This document shows positions 1 through 10,763 of a stretch of 64,000 nt of DNA, piece after piece (the stretch's first letter is position 1; every line of letters begins with the position of its first letter). Origin of the DNA: Aegilops tauschii subsp. strangulata. Taxonomy: Eukaryota > Streptophyta > Magnoliopsida > Poales > Poaceae. Under the pieces are notes generated by a model. The model saw only the letters and a list, made by a program, of their open reading frames with translations. It did no database searches and was not told where the DNA came from. The stretch is taken from NCBI RefSeq assembly GCF_002575655.3, contig NC_053039.3, positions 243,452,622-243,516,621 on the forward strand, read 5' to 3'. Both the position numbers and the translations under genes were made by a program.

Positions 1-634
1 ACCCACAATTCACCGGATCCCAACAAATGCACCGCAAAAAAGATTACTTCGAGTCGATCTCCAAAAAGAACATTGTATTGAAGATCGAAGAGAGAGAGAT
101 AGAGAGAGAGAGAGCCATCTAGCTACTGATATGGACCCGTAGGTCCTGTGGAAACTACTCACGCATCATTAGAGAGGCAACAAGGTTGATGTAGAGGCCC
201 TCCTTGATCGATTCCCCCTCCAGCAGAGAACCGACGGAGGCCTCTAGATGAGAACGCGAAAGAACAGAGGCTTGCGGAAGTGGAATAATTGTTTCGGGTC
301 TCCCTCCGGTGGTTTCTAGATTTTTGGGAATTTATAAGCTTGGAATTAGGTCAAACGGACTTAAAAGGGGGCCACAAGCTCGGGTGGAGGCGCCATCTGA
401 ACTTGTGGCTCTCTCGTGCATCGTCTGGTCTCCTGCCAAAGCTTCTAGGGTCTCTCCTGGTCCAGAAAAAATCATCGTAAAATTTCATCGTGTTTGGACT
501 TTGTTTGGTAGTGTTTTCCAGCGAAACAATAAAATAGGCAAAATCAAAAACTGGTACTGGGCATTGAGTTAATAGGTTAGTTCTCGAAATGATATAAAAT
601 TACATATAAAGCATACAAGACTGATAATATAATA

Positions 635-796
635 CTCCCTCTGTCCCAAAATTCTTGTCTTAGATTTGTCTAGATACGGATGTATCTAATAGATACGGAT
701 GTACTAATACTAAAATGTGATGTATCTAATACTAAAATGTGACTTGATATATCCGCATCTAACAAATCTAAGACAAGAATTTTGGGACGGAGGGAG
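635..796. mobile_element. Stowaway MITE (Tc1/Mariner), 162 bp
   Basis: Near-perfect terminal inverted repeats: CTCCCTCTGTCCCAAAATTC at the left and the matching 'gaattttgggacggagggag' at the right, flanked by TA (633-634 and 797-798). The interior carries the direct and inverted 'tagatacggatgtatctaa' motifs of the common wheat Stowaway family. It sits inside an LTR and is itself abutted by a later solo LTR, so its relative age is fixed. Confidence 0.95.
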
Positions 797-799
797 TAG

Positions 800-2433
800 T
801 GATGTCTACTACACAACCTTCTTCTTGTAGACGTTGTTGGGCCTCCAAGTGCAGAGGTTTGTAGGACAGTAGCAAATTTCCCTCAAGTGGATGACCTAAG
901 GTTTATCAATCCGTGGGAGGCATAGGATGAAGATGGTCTCTCTCAAACAACCCTACAACCAAATAACAAAGAGTCTCTTGTGTCCCCAACACACCCAATA
1001 CAATGGTAAATTGTATAGGTGCACTAGTTCGGCGAAGAGATGGTGATACAAGTGCAATATGGATGGTAGATATAGGTTTTTGTAATCTAAAAATATAAAA
1101 ACAGCAAGGTAACTAATGATAAAAGTGAGCACAAACGGTATTGCAATGCGTTGAAATAAGGCCTAGGGTTCATACTTTCACTAGTGCAAGTTCTCTCAAC
1201 AATAATAACATAATTGGATCATATAACTATCCCTCAACATGCAACAAAGAGTCACTCCAAAGTCACTAATAGCGGAGAACAAACGAAGAGATTATGGTAG
1301 GGTACGAAACCACCTCAAACTTATTCTTTCGGATCGATCTATTCAAGAGTTCGTACTAGGATAACACCTTAAGACACAAATCAACCAAAACCCTAATGTC
1401 ACCTAGATACTCCAATGTCACCTCAAGTATCTGTGGGTATGATTATACGATATGCATCACACAATCTCAGATTCATCTATTCAAACCAACACAAAGAACT
1501 TCAAAGAGTGCCCCAAAGTTTCTACCGGAGAGTCAAGACGAAAACGTGTGCAGCCCCTATGGATAGGTTCATGGGCGGAACCCGCAAGTTGATCACCAAA
1601 ACATACATCAAGTGAATCACGTGAATATCCCATTATCACCACAGATAAGCACGGCAAGACATACATCAAGTGTTCTCAAATCCTTAAAGACTCAATCCGA
1701 TAAGATAACTTCAAAGGGAAAACTCAATCCATTACAAGAGAGTAGAGGGGGAGAAACATCATAAGATCCAACTATAATAGCAAAGCTCGCGATACATCAA
1801 GATCGTATCACCTCAAGAACACGAGAGAGAGAGAGAGAGAGAGAGAGATCAAACACATAGCTACTGGTACATACCCTTAGCCCCGAGGGTGAACTACTCC
1901 CTCCTCGTCATGGAGAGCGCCGGGATGATGAAGATGGACACCGGTGAGGGATCCCCCCTCCCGCAGGGTGCCGGAACAGGGTCCTGATTGGTTTTTGGTG
2001 GCTACAGAGGCTTGCGGCGGCGGAACTCCCGATCTATTGTGTTCCCCGAAGGTTTTAGGGTATATGGATATATATAAGCGAAAGAAGTCGGTCAGGGGAG
2101 CCATGAGGGGCCCACGAGGGTGGAGGGCGCGCCCAGGGGGTGGGCGCGCCCCCTGCCTCGTGCTCTCCTCGTTGATCCCCTGACGTGCACTCAAAGTCTC
2201 CCGGATTGCTTTCTTTCCAAAAATAACTCTCCCGAAGGTTTCATTCCGTTTGATATTCCTTTTCTTCGAAACACTGAAACAAGGGAAAAAACAGGAACTG
2301 GCACTGGGCTCTGGGTTACTAGGTTAGTCCCAAAAGTAATAGAAAAGTGTTTAATAAAGCCCATAAACATCCAAAACAGATAATATAATAGCATGGAACA
2401 ATCAAAAATTATAGATACGTTGGAGACGTATCA
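800..2433 (-). mobile_element. Solo LTR, 1634 bp, TSD AGTAG
   Basis: The unit starts TGATGTCTAC and ends GGAGACGTATCA (TG...CA) and is flanked by a perfect 5-bp duplication AGTAG at 795-799 and 2434-2438. It lacks any internal domain or second LTR, so it is a solo LTR produced by unequal recombination. A TATA-like 'cttatatatatcc' on the minus strand near 2070, followed by a GC-rich leader, suggests transcription orientation is minus. The insertion point is the last base of the Stowaway MITE plus its TA. Confidence 0.9.
1823..1848. repeat. (GA)n microsatellite
   Basis: About thirteen uninterrupted GA dinucleotides inside the solo LTR. A related shorter GA-rich tract lies near 89-113 in the outer LTR, so the tract is probably ancestral to both LTR families. 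Confidence 0.9.
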
Positions 2434-2480
2434 AGTAGCATGAAACAATAAAAAATTATAAATATGTTGGAGACGTATCA

Positions 2481-3785
2481 GTTATTTCTGCTATATTTCT
2501 TTATCTCGCTTTGTTGCCTTACTGCTCATCACAATCTTCTTTAGGTTCCTCCTTCTAGTGGCTTGCTTCAGCTCAGGATGTTAGGCTCTACTATTCCTCT
2601 CAACTCTTGTATCTTTTTAGCAGGGCCTTGTGCTTCACCTTGTACTACTATTTGAGATGAATGCATTTGGGCGCCTTTTCCTGTTAAAAAAAGGTTGCCG
2701 CCTATCATGTTCTTTCCTCCAAATCACTTTGTTTTTCTAGTAATAGCATTTCAGAATCATGCATACGGCTCTAATTGTGGGGAAATGATGACATAATTGG
2801 ATCACGCATCCAAACCAATCTAGTTGTCTTACAGCAAACATAGGAGATATACTAAGCAACTTAGCGACTAGTAATGAGTTATTGGGAGGCTCTTTGCTGA
2901 AGAGAGTGTGCTTCCTCTTGATTACATGCTTGGTTTTTTTAAAGGCCAGTTACAGTCTGCGTACCTTTGAGGGTGAGATGCCCATGCCACTGTTATCGCA
3001 GTAAGCCCAAGCTAGGAACTCGCTGAAGGTCGAGATGATGCGGCGGGGCCGCTAGAGGGCAAAGAGCGGGTTAAATGGTTGGAGGGGAGGTTTAATTTGA
3101 TTCCAGCTCGGATGGATTAGACGGAGCCCGAGATTGAGGCAGCGTCCTGACGTCGCCAGTGAGGGTGAGGTAGGACCTCAGCGACACAACGTCTCTGTTG
3201 TAGTGAAGGAAATCGGTTAACTGGTTCAAGTGATTACAATTTAGGCAAGACGATGAAGGTGCTGCACCATGGGATCCTTGTCGAATGGTGGAGAAAAAAA
3301 TCCCTATATTGGGTTGATTGGCATAATAACCAGTGATATGTCGAAAAGACCCCTCGCTATCCATCTTCTAATCGCTATAATTTATGGAAAGAGCCCCAAA
3401 TCTTCCCCGCGAGCCTCCATATTTGAAGGTTATGGGGTGTTGGTTTGAAGGGCGCTCCATCCGTTAACTACTCGTGCGGGAGGCAAGTTTCACCTCCCTA
3501 CTCAGCCTCCCATGTGGCCTATCTTCTGTTGATGCCATTGGTGTAGACGAAAAATGCCATGGAACTGAGAAATGTGCCAACAAACGCTTCTCCACTACTT
3601 CCCACCCATGGCTATAAAAAGTTTGTCCCAATGGAGGAATAGCTCACAACCTCCACTTTCAACATCGTCGCGCAAAACCTCCACCTTCCTCCCCATCGTC
3701 ATGTATGAAATAGCTCATATCCCAACGCCCATATCCTCCACTTCCCTTCCCGTTGCCATGTCGCTTCCCTCGGGGCCAGGCTAGG
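2481..3785. other. Unassigned intergenic sequence
   Basis: No transposon ends, no convincing coding frame and no RNA gene recognised. Short ORFs exist but show no family features. The last 200 bp form an open but unrecognised frame ending at the target site of the 3786-7536 element. Confidence 0.5.
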
Positions 3786-6700
3786 TGTGACGCCCCCGAT
3801 TTGACCGTACACTAATCATGCACGCAAATGTGTACGATCAAGATCAGGGACTCACGGGAAGATATCACAACACAACTCTACAACATAAATAAGTCATACA
3901 AGCATCATAATACAAGCCAGGGGCCTCGAGGGCTCGAATACAATTGCTCGATCATAGACGAGTCATCGGAAGCAACAATATCTGAGTATAGACATAAGTT
4001 AAACAAGTTTGCCTTAAGAAGGCTAGCACAAAAGTAGCAACGATCGAAAAGGCAAGGCCTCCTGCCTGGGACCTCCTAACTACTCCTCGAAGCCGAACTC
4101 CATGTAGAATCATCCTCGGGATCTCTAGCTCCTGGACTCCAGCATCTGGTTGCGACAATCAGGTATAGGAAGGGGAAAAGAGGGAGAAAAGCAACCGTGA
4201 GTACTCATCCAAAGTACTCGCAAGCAAGGAGCTACACTACATATGCATGGGTATATGTGTAAAGGGCCATATCAGTGAACTGAACTGCAGAATGCCAGAA
4301 TAAGGGGGGGCAGCTAGTCCTGTCGAAGACTACGCTTCTGGCCACCTCCATCTTGCAGCATGTAGAAGAGAGTAGATGGTAAGTTCACCAAGTAGCATCG
4401 CATAGCATAATCCTACCCGGCGATCCCCTCATCGTCGCCCTGTTAGAGAGCGATCACCGGGTTGTATCTGGCACTTGGAAGGGTGTGTTTTATTAAGTAT
4501 CCAGTTCTAGTTGTCATAAGGTCAAGGTACAACTCCGGGTCGTCCTTTTACCGAGGGACACGGCTATTCGAATAGATAAACTTCCCTGCAGGGGTGCACC
4601 ACATAACCCAACACGCTCGATCCCATTTGGCCGGACACACTTTTCTGGGTCATGCCCGGCCTCATAAGATCAACACGTCGCAGCCCCACCTAAGCACAAC
4701 AGAGAGGTCAGCACGCCGGTCTAACTCCTATGCGCGCAGGGGTCGGGGCCCATCGCCCATTGCACACCTGCACGTTGCGTACGCGGCCGGAAGCAGACCT
4801 AGCCTAGTGGCGTTCCAGTCCAATCCGGCGCGCGCCACTCAGTCGCTGACGTCACGAAGGCTTCGGCTGATACCACGACGCCGGGATACCCATAACTACT
4901 CCCGCGTAGATGGTTAGTGCGTATAGACCAAATGGCCAGACTCAGATCAAATACCAAGAACTCGTTAAGCGTGTTATTTTGAAGTAACCGCGGACGCCAT
5001 CCAGGGCCAGGCCCACCTCTCACCTAGGCGGTCTCAACCTGCCCTGTCGCTCCGCCACAAAGTAACAGTCGGGGGCCGTCAGGAACCCAAGCCCACCTCT
5101 ACCGGGGTGGAGCCACCTGTCCTTTCAGCCCCCTCATCAGAATCACTTGCGGGTACTCAACGAGCCGACCCGACTTTAGTCACCACATGTGTCATGTATA
5201 TAAAGTATATATTATATACCCGTGATCACCTCCCGAAGTGATCACGGCCCAGTAGTATAGCATGGCAGACGGACAAGAGTGTAGGGCCACTGATGGAACA
5301 CTAGCATCCTATACTAAGCAGTAGGATAGCAGGTAAGGGTAACAACTGTAGCAACAATGATAGGCTATGCATCAGAATTAGGATTAACCGAAAGCAGTAA
5401 CATGCTACACTACTCTAATGCAAGCAGTATAGAGAAGAATAGGCGATATCTGGTGATCAAGGGGGGGCTTGCCTGGTTGCTCTGGCAAGTAGGAGGGGTC
5501 GTCAACTCCGTAGTCGAACTGGGGGTCGTCAGTAGTCTTGGGGTCTACCGGAAAGAAGTAACGGAGGGGGAACACAATAAATAACAGAGCAATCAAAGCA
5601 ACACAAAGCGTAACATGACAATACACGGTGCTATGTGTGCCCTAACGCGGTAATAGGTGATACCGACGAAGGGGGGAAAACATCCGGGAAGGTATTCCCG
5701 GTGTTTCGCGTTTTCGGACAGAGGTACCGGAGGGGGGGAAGTTGCGAGTTCGATAGGTTAGGGAGGTGTGGCGGACGAACGGGCTGCGTATCCGGATTCG
5801 TCTCGTCGTTCTGAGCAACTTTCATGTAGAAAACATTTTTATCCGAGTTACGGTTTAAAAGATATGAATTTTCAAAGATTATTTGAATTTCTGGAATTAT
5901 TTGAATTTAGCAAAAATGAATTATGACGTCAGCATGAGGTAACGCTGACGTCAGCAGGTCAACAGGTCGGCTAACCAGTCAAACCAGACAGGTGGGTCCA
6001 GTGGGACCCACATGTCATTGACAGGGCACTAACAGAGTTTTATAACTAACTTAAACAAGGTTATTGGCAGGTAGGCCCCACCTGTCAGTGCCTATTTAGA
6101 TTAATTAATTAGTTTTATTTATAAAAACATTTTATTTAGTTTACTTACGCGGCGGGGCCCGCATGACAGTGACACTGGGCTGCCCAGTCAGCAGTTGACT
6201 GGGGTCAACCCAGTCAACTGGGCCACCAGGACCCACTGGCAGCGACCCGGGAGGGCACTTAGCCACGTCGGCGGACGGCGCCGGAACAGCTCGGCGAGCC
6301 AAATCGCGGCGACGCGCGGCGGGCTCGGCTCGGGTTTAGCGCACAGGGGGTCCCAGGGGCCGCGGTTGCTTGCGTTCGACGCGGCTCGACGCCGCGCGTC
6401 GAACGGTGGCGGTGCGGGGTGCTGGGGAGGTCGGAGCGGAGCGCCAGGAGCTCACCGGCGGCGGGGTGGTTCAGGCGTGCGGCAGAGGCGGGGCTACGGT
6501 GCGAACTGGGGCAAACCGAAGAGCGGGGCGAGGCCTACACGATGCGGCCAAGGCAACGGAGGCACGAACGGGACCAAAAGGTCGCCGTGGCCACGCCGGC
6601 GACGAGGCTAGGCGGCGGAGGGTGCAGCCTAACGCGGCGCGGTGGCTACGGCAAGCTAGCGAGCTAATGGAGAGGGGGAGGAGGAGCAAGAGCTCACAGC

Positions 6701-7536
6701 GGGGCGTAGCCGTTTAGAGCGGGAGCGGGGAAGGCGTGGTGCAGTCGGAACCGACGGCGAACGGCGGCGGGGATCCGACGAGGAAGAAGATGGCGCGGGG
6801 TCGATGCAGGGTTCCCGGGGCTCGGGCCCGTGGTCGAGGAGGACGGGCTCGACGCGGCGGAGCTCGTGGACACGTCGGGGAGGAGAACGGGGCTCGGTGG
6901 CCGCGGCTATGGCGCAGCCATGGCGACGGCGGCGCTCGGTTGCGGTGGGGAACGAGGTGGAGCTGAGGGGGGAAAGGCGCAGGGGCCGAGAGGGAGAGTG
7001 GGTGAGTGGAGGGGAGGGCTCGAGGCGTCGAGGGGATGTCGCCCTTATCCCCTCTCCGACGGGGACGGCGACAGGGTTCGGTGGCGACCGGCGAGCGCGG
7101 TCGCTGGGTCGGGGGAACAGGGAGGAGGGAGGCGACCGGGGGAAAGGTGGGCTGCTGGGTTGGGCCGCCCAGATGAGCCGGCCAGCTGGGCCATCTGGCC
7201 CAGTGAGAGGGGGGTTTAGGTCCAGGGAGGGGTTTGCTCTTTTTTTGTTTGTTTGTTTCTTTTTATTTTATTTTCTTTTATCTCTTTTCTGTTTTATTTC
7301 ATTTTAATGCATTTAGGCATTTTCTAAAAATATGTTTTCTCCAAAATAATTATCAGTGCAATATTTGGCACCCACCGAACGTTTTTGTTTAAATTTTTGA
7401 AAACTTTTATTATTGACATTAATTTGAATTTAAATTTTGAAACGGTTTCGAATCATCGCGAGGTTAACAACAGTAACCGTGGTGACGTGGCATCATTAGC
7501 GTGGGATTACTGTAGCTTAATTATCCGGGCGTCACA
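3786..7536. mobile_element. Long solo-LTR-like element, 3751 bp, TSD CTAGG
   Basis: Starts TGTGACGCCC and ends GGGCGTCACA, a perfect 10-bp terminal inverted repeat of LTR type, flanked by a perfect 5-bp duplication CTAGG (3781-3785 and 7537-7541). No protease, reverse transcriptase or integrase frame and no primer-binding site is visible inside, so a very long solo LTR is the simplest reading. The strongly GC-rich block at about 6150-7230 and the T-rich block at 7225-7310 create long spurious ORFs. A non-LTR explanation is unlikely given the 5-bp TSD. Confidence 0.8.
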
Positions 7537-7541
7537 CTAGG

Positions 7542-8141
7542 TGTTGATCTCAGAGGAGGAGGAGGAGGAGGAGGAGAGGATCATGGATGAGGAGGAAGAT
7601 GAGAAGGAGGCCGACTTCATCATCGAGGAGGAGGAGTAGGATCGCCGTGATGAGCTAGAGGCAGCGCAACAGGATCCCACCCTCAATGAGTGGATGGATA
7701 GGGATCCCAAAACACACTCAATTGAGTGAGATTTCCGGCACAAGTACGTGCAGATCACGTATGGGCAGGAGAGAGCTCACCCACACAACTCATATCAGCC
7801 ACCATGTGTTCCCCACTGCCTCGCTGTTAAGGAGGCATGGGATGAGCGGTACGAGGCCTACGCCTCGGTCGTCCGTCCATGTGAAATCTTCAAGGAGACC
7901 GCTGCCGAGCAGGCTTTGGCGACGAAGAGGGACCGCACCATTTTACTTTATTACAAGGAGAAACGAATGGACTTGGTGACAGAGAGGGAGCACATCAGAT
8001 GACACAAACTCGACATGGCAATGGTGACATTCACCGACACAAATGGCACCATATTGGCCTTGCCCCTCTCGACAACTGTGTGGATGAACAGATCTAAGAC
8101 GAAGTCGCTAGACCGTCACACCGCCATGCCTAGAGAATGAG
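7542..8141 (+). pseudogene. Degraded acidic ORF, function unknown
   Basis: From an ATG at 7583 one frame runs through an acidic stretch and a plausible globular segment but meets in-frame stops near 7637, at about 7727 and at 8000-8002 before ending near 8141. The upstream part begins with a GAG/GGA repeat directly at the duplicated target site of the LTR at 3786-7536, so that insertion may have separated the ORF from its 5' part. The late portion is Lys/Glu/Arg-rich and recalls the C-terminal regions of NAM-associated transposon-linked proteins. I cannot confirm this, and it may not have been a gene. Confidence 0.35.
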
Positions 8142-8265
8142 TCGACTCATCACATATGCATATGCCCCGTGCATAGCATTCAACATTGACATGGTAGAGC
8201 TCAAAATCATGATGTAGTCACTAAAAAGCGACAAATTTTGAACTAATATCGCTAATTGACTTTTC

Positions 8266-8929
8266 TTTTATTTTTTTGCGAGAAAACTTCGGATTTATTC
8301 ATCTTCAATCATGACAGCACAACGAACATCAGAAATAATAAAAAGTTACATCCAGATCAGTAGACCATCTATCGACAACTACAAGCAGTGAAGCGAGCCA
8401 AAGGCGCACCGCCGTCATCACCCCTCCCTTGCTGGAATCGAGAAAAACTTGTTGTAGTAGACAGTTGTCAAGTCGTCATGCTCAGGCCCCACAGGACCAG
8501 CGGAACAAAATATCAAGTGCCACTGATGAAGAGTAGTGCAGATCAAAAAGATCCAACCTGAAGAGACATAAACATAGACGAAGTACAACCAGATTCGAGA
8601 AAATCCACCAAGGACAGATACACTCGAGACACACCTCCACACGTCCACCGGTGATGCTAGACACACCACCGGGACGGGGGCTAGTGGGAAGAACCTTATT
8701 CCATATTAAGGGAGCCGTTATCGTCTTGTCTTCGTGAGCAGGACACGGATTCTAACAAAACTCAAAGGAACATCTGAAACAGAGTCCTCCCGCCGGCAAG
8801 GGCCGGTATCCACCGCGCCGCCATTGCCCTAAAGCCATCGGAGACGAATCGAACCGGCGGCGGCAGCAGCGGGAGGCAAAGGAACCCTAGGCTTTTCTTA
8901 TGGGAGGAAGCGGCTGCATGGATCCAAGT
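8266..8929 (-). mobile_element. Non-LTR retroposon (LINE/SINE-like), 664 bp, 15-bp TSD
   Basis: Flanked by a perfect 15-bp duplication GCTAATTGACTTTTC at 8251-8265 and 8930-8944, the hallmark of target-primed reverse transcription. The minus-strand 3' end is the A-rich 'aaaaaaataaaa' directly beside the left TSD, and the 5' end carries 'cctagggttcc'. It has no long coding frame. It is related over most of its length to 12955-13590, which lies in the opposite orientation. Confidence 0.85.
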
Positions 8930-9087
8930 GCTAATTGACTTTTCATTCTCCACGTAAGAACATCGTAATGCAACGTTAGCTTAAACCAATGTAAGCATTT
9001 GATTATTTGGTTGGTGTAACAACAAAAAAAAGAAGAAGAAAAGATATGGAGGCAGACAATATGGGTGACCTATGTGGGTTGCTCTAA

Positions 9088-10477
9088 GGCTAATTCCACC
9101 GCGCGACCCCAAACAGACGTCCGTTTTGTCCGGATACTGTCTGTTTGGGTGGGGCGATGGGGTCGTGTCCGAGCCTGTCCTGAGATGCGGTGACCGTGCG
9201 CCCAGCGCACGGACGCATCCCGACCGCATCCTGTCCGCGTATTATTTCTTTGCAAGTACTTAACTTTATTTCATCATTCATTTTTGATACATGAAAAATA
9301 CATCGTCACATTTTGACTAGTAAAGTAAGACCAAAGAAAACAAGAACCATAAGAATACATTTTAGAAGATACCCAACTTCCATAACTGCTCCCTTGAGTT
9401 GGGTTATGGCCTTCTCGATGCACTCATTGTTGATCTGTGGAGGAGGCTCGATCTGGCATCCTCCTTTCTTCTTCAAGCCAGAAGTCGATGTTGCTTCCTC
9501 AGACCTAGTCTCGTGTCTAGCCTCTAATCTAGCAACAAGTGCACTTGTTTCATTTACAGCCTCTATGCTAGCTAAAAGTGCACGAACATGTACTAAATTT
9601 CGCTCTATCAATATATCGATGTACTCTTCTTCCCAATACCAAAACTTGCATCCATTCTACACAACAAAATTTGAAGTTAGCACAACTAGTCAAATCTAGA
9701 GCACAAACTGAAGCTAAAAAAAGCGCATACCCCATCGTTTAAGCACTTGATGAACACCCATCCGGGATGTTCCGGCGTTGTAGACACGCGGCGCACGACC
9801 ATCCTTGGGCAGTGGTCGCACTTAATGAGTGGCAACGGTGCGCCGGCGAGCTTTTGGGCAAGCACCGAGCCCGGCCGACCGCCATTCGTGTATCTGCCGA
9901 CGGACCACCGACGGTGCAGATCCGAGCAGCTAGAGGAGGAGCCACTGCCTACATGTGGCCTTGCGGCCCTGCCAGGGCCTTCCGGCGAGGTGCCCGGCCA
10001 GTCCATGGCACGGCCCGACCTCCCACAGTCGGGCGAGCTCAAGACCGACCGGATCCGCCCCAAATCCGGCCGGCGGGTGCGCAAACCAGGTGGCCGTGGT
10101 TGGGTAGCTCGGCGGCGCCGAGGGGAAGGGGCTGGGCGAGCTCGCGTCCAAACTGCACGGCTGCAATGGCAGCGGCGGCGGCAGCGAGGGGAAGAGTGGT
10201 GGGGGTGCGGCCGAAGGGAGGGAGGGGGGCGGATAGAAAAAGGCCCGCCCTGTGCCACCGACGGGCGGGCCAGGGAGGACACGCGCAGACGACCCGCGCG
10301 TCCGCATGATGTCCGTTTTACCCCAAAAGCGGCGCAAACTTGGGTCGCGGATGGATCGAAAGCGGACACAAAACGGACAAAAATCCGTTTGCTCCCGCGC
10401 GCTGGGCCACCTTGTTTGTCCGTTTTATCTCAAACGGACGGGACCGGACAGGATAGGGTCGCGCGGTGGAGTTGGCC
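9088..10477 (-). mobile_element. PIF/Harbinger-like non-autonomous element carrying a GRF gene, TSD TAA
   Basis: Imperfect terminal inverted repeats (GGCTAATTCCACCGCGCGAC left; its counterpart ends ...GGTGGAGTTGGCC right) flanked by the 3-bp duplication TAA at 9085-9087 and 10478-10480. Size is 1390 bp. No transposase is present; the interior is occupied by a two-exon minus-strand GRF zinc-finger gene (9306-10006). The TSD size and TIR type point to PIF/Harbinger. Confidence 0.8.
9306..10006 (-). CDS. GRF zinc-finger protein with C-terminal membrane segment (transposon cargo)
   Basis: Two exons on the minus strand: 10006-9731 (92 codons from an ATG at 10006) and 9656-9306, joined by a 74-bp intron with GT at 9730-9729 and AG before 9656, phase 0. 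The predicted protein is 208 residues. Residues about 59-100 form a GRF-type zinc finger, with Cys63-X2-Cys66, Cys88 and Cys95 and the aromatic 'FWYWEEEY' tail typical of the family. A short coiled-coil-like stretch follows (about 110-142), then Lys/Glu-rich sequence and a hydrophobic segment at about 187-206 ending the protein. GRF fingers bind single-stranded nucleic acid in other proteins; in grasses this GRF-plus-TM layout is common and unassigned. The whole gene lies inside a TSD-flanked transposon, so it is captured or resident cargo. An alternative upstream start cannot be excluded because the frame stays open to 10369. Confidence 0.65.
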
Positions 10478-10763
10478 TAACAGTCCTCGCACAACAGAGG
10501 GTGGGAAGGCGTCAAATTCGAGTCGTGGTCATCCATGGCTACGACCCATGACGATGGCCCCGGCTAGTTTGGAAAACTGAATACGACGCCAAATTTCGGC
10601 ATCAATAGTTAAGAACTGTACTCGAATAAACCAGCCTCCGCTCAATAACAATACACGAAAATGTAGCATCAAGTCAAATCAAATCAAACAAACCCAGTGT
10701 TTACTTGCACACCGTGTGTTGTCAAACCCACCGAACAGGCACAAATGTCAGTGGCCCACGCTG

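Larger units (their letters stand above)
1..2480 (-). mobile_element. LTR fragment of an LTR retrotransposon, interrupted by a MITE and a solo LTR
   Basis: On the minus strand the sequence begins TGATACGTCTCC at 2480, the usual start of several Triticeae gypsy LTRs, and runs off the window at position 1. The LTR sequence is continuous only when 635-2433 is removed: 'gataatataata' at about 622-634 rejoins 'gcatgaaacaat' at about 2438. A TATA-like 'cttataaattccc' lies near 335 on the minus strand. Both intruders are described separately. Because the other end is outside the window I cannot tell a solo LTR from one end of a full element, and I do not name the family. Confidence 0.75.

Noticed and set aside
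6195..7307. Long overlapping ORFs (138, 115, 167, 129 aa) in a GC-rich block
   Set aside because: All frames are open together, composition is Arg/Gly/Ala-rich, no domain is visible, and they lie within a TSD-bounded LTR-like element.
10116..10580. ORFs of 180-277 aa opposite and beside the GRF gene
   Set aside because: GC-rich shadows of transposon end sequence; they cross the element boundary at 10477 and lack family features.
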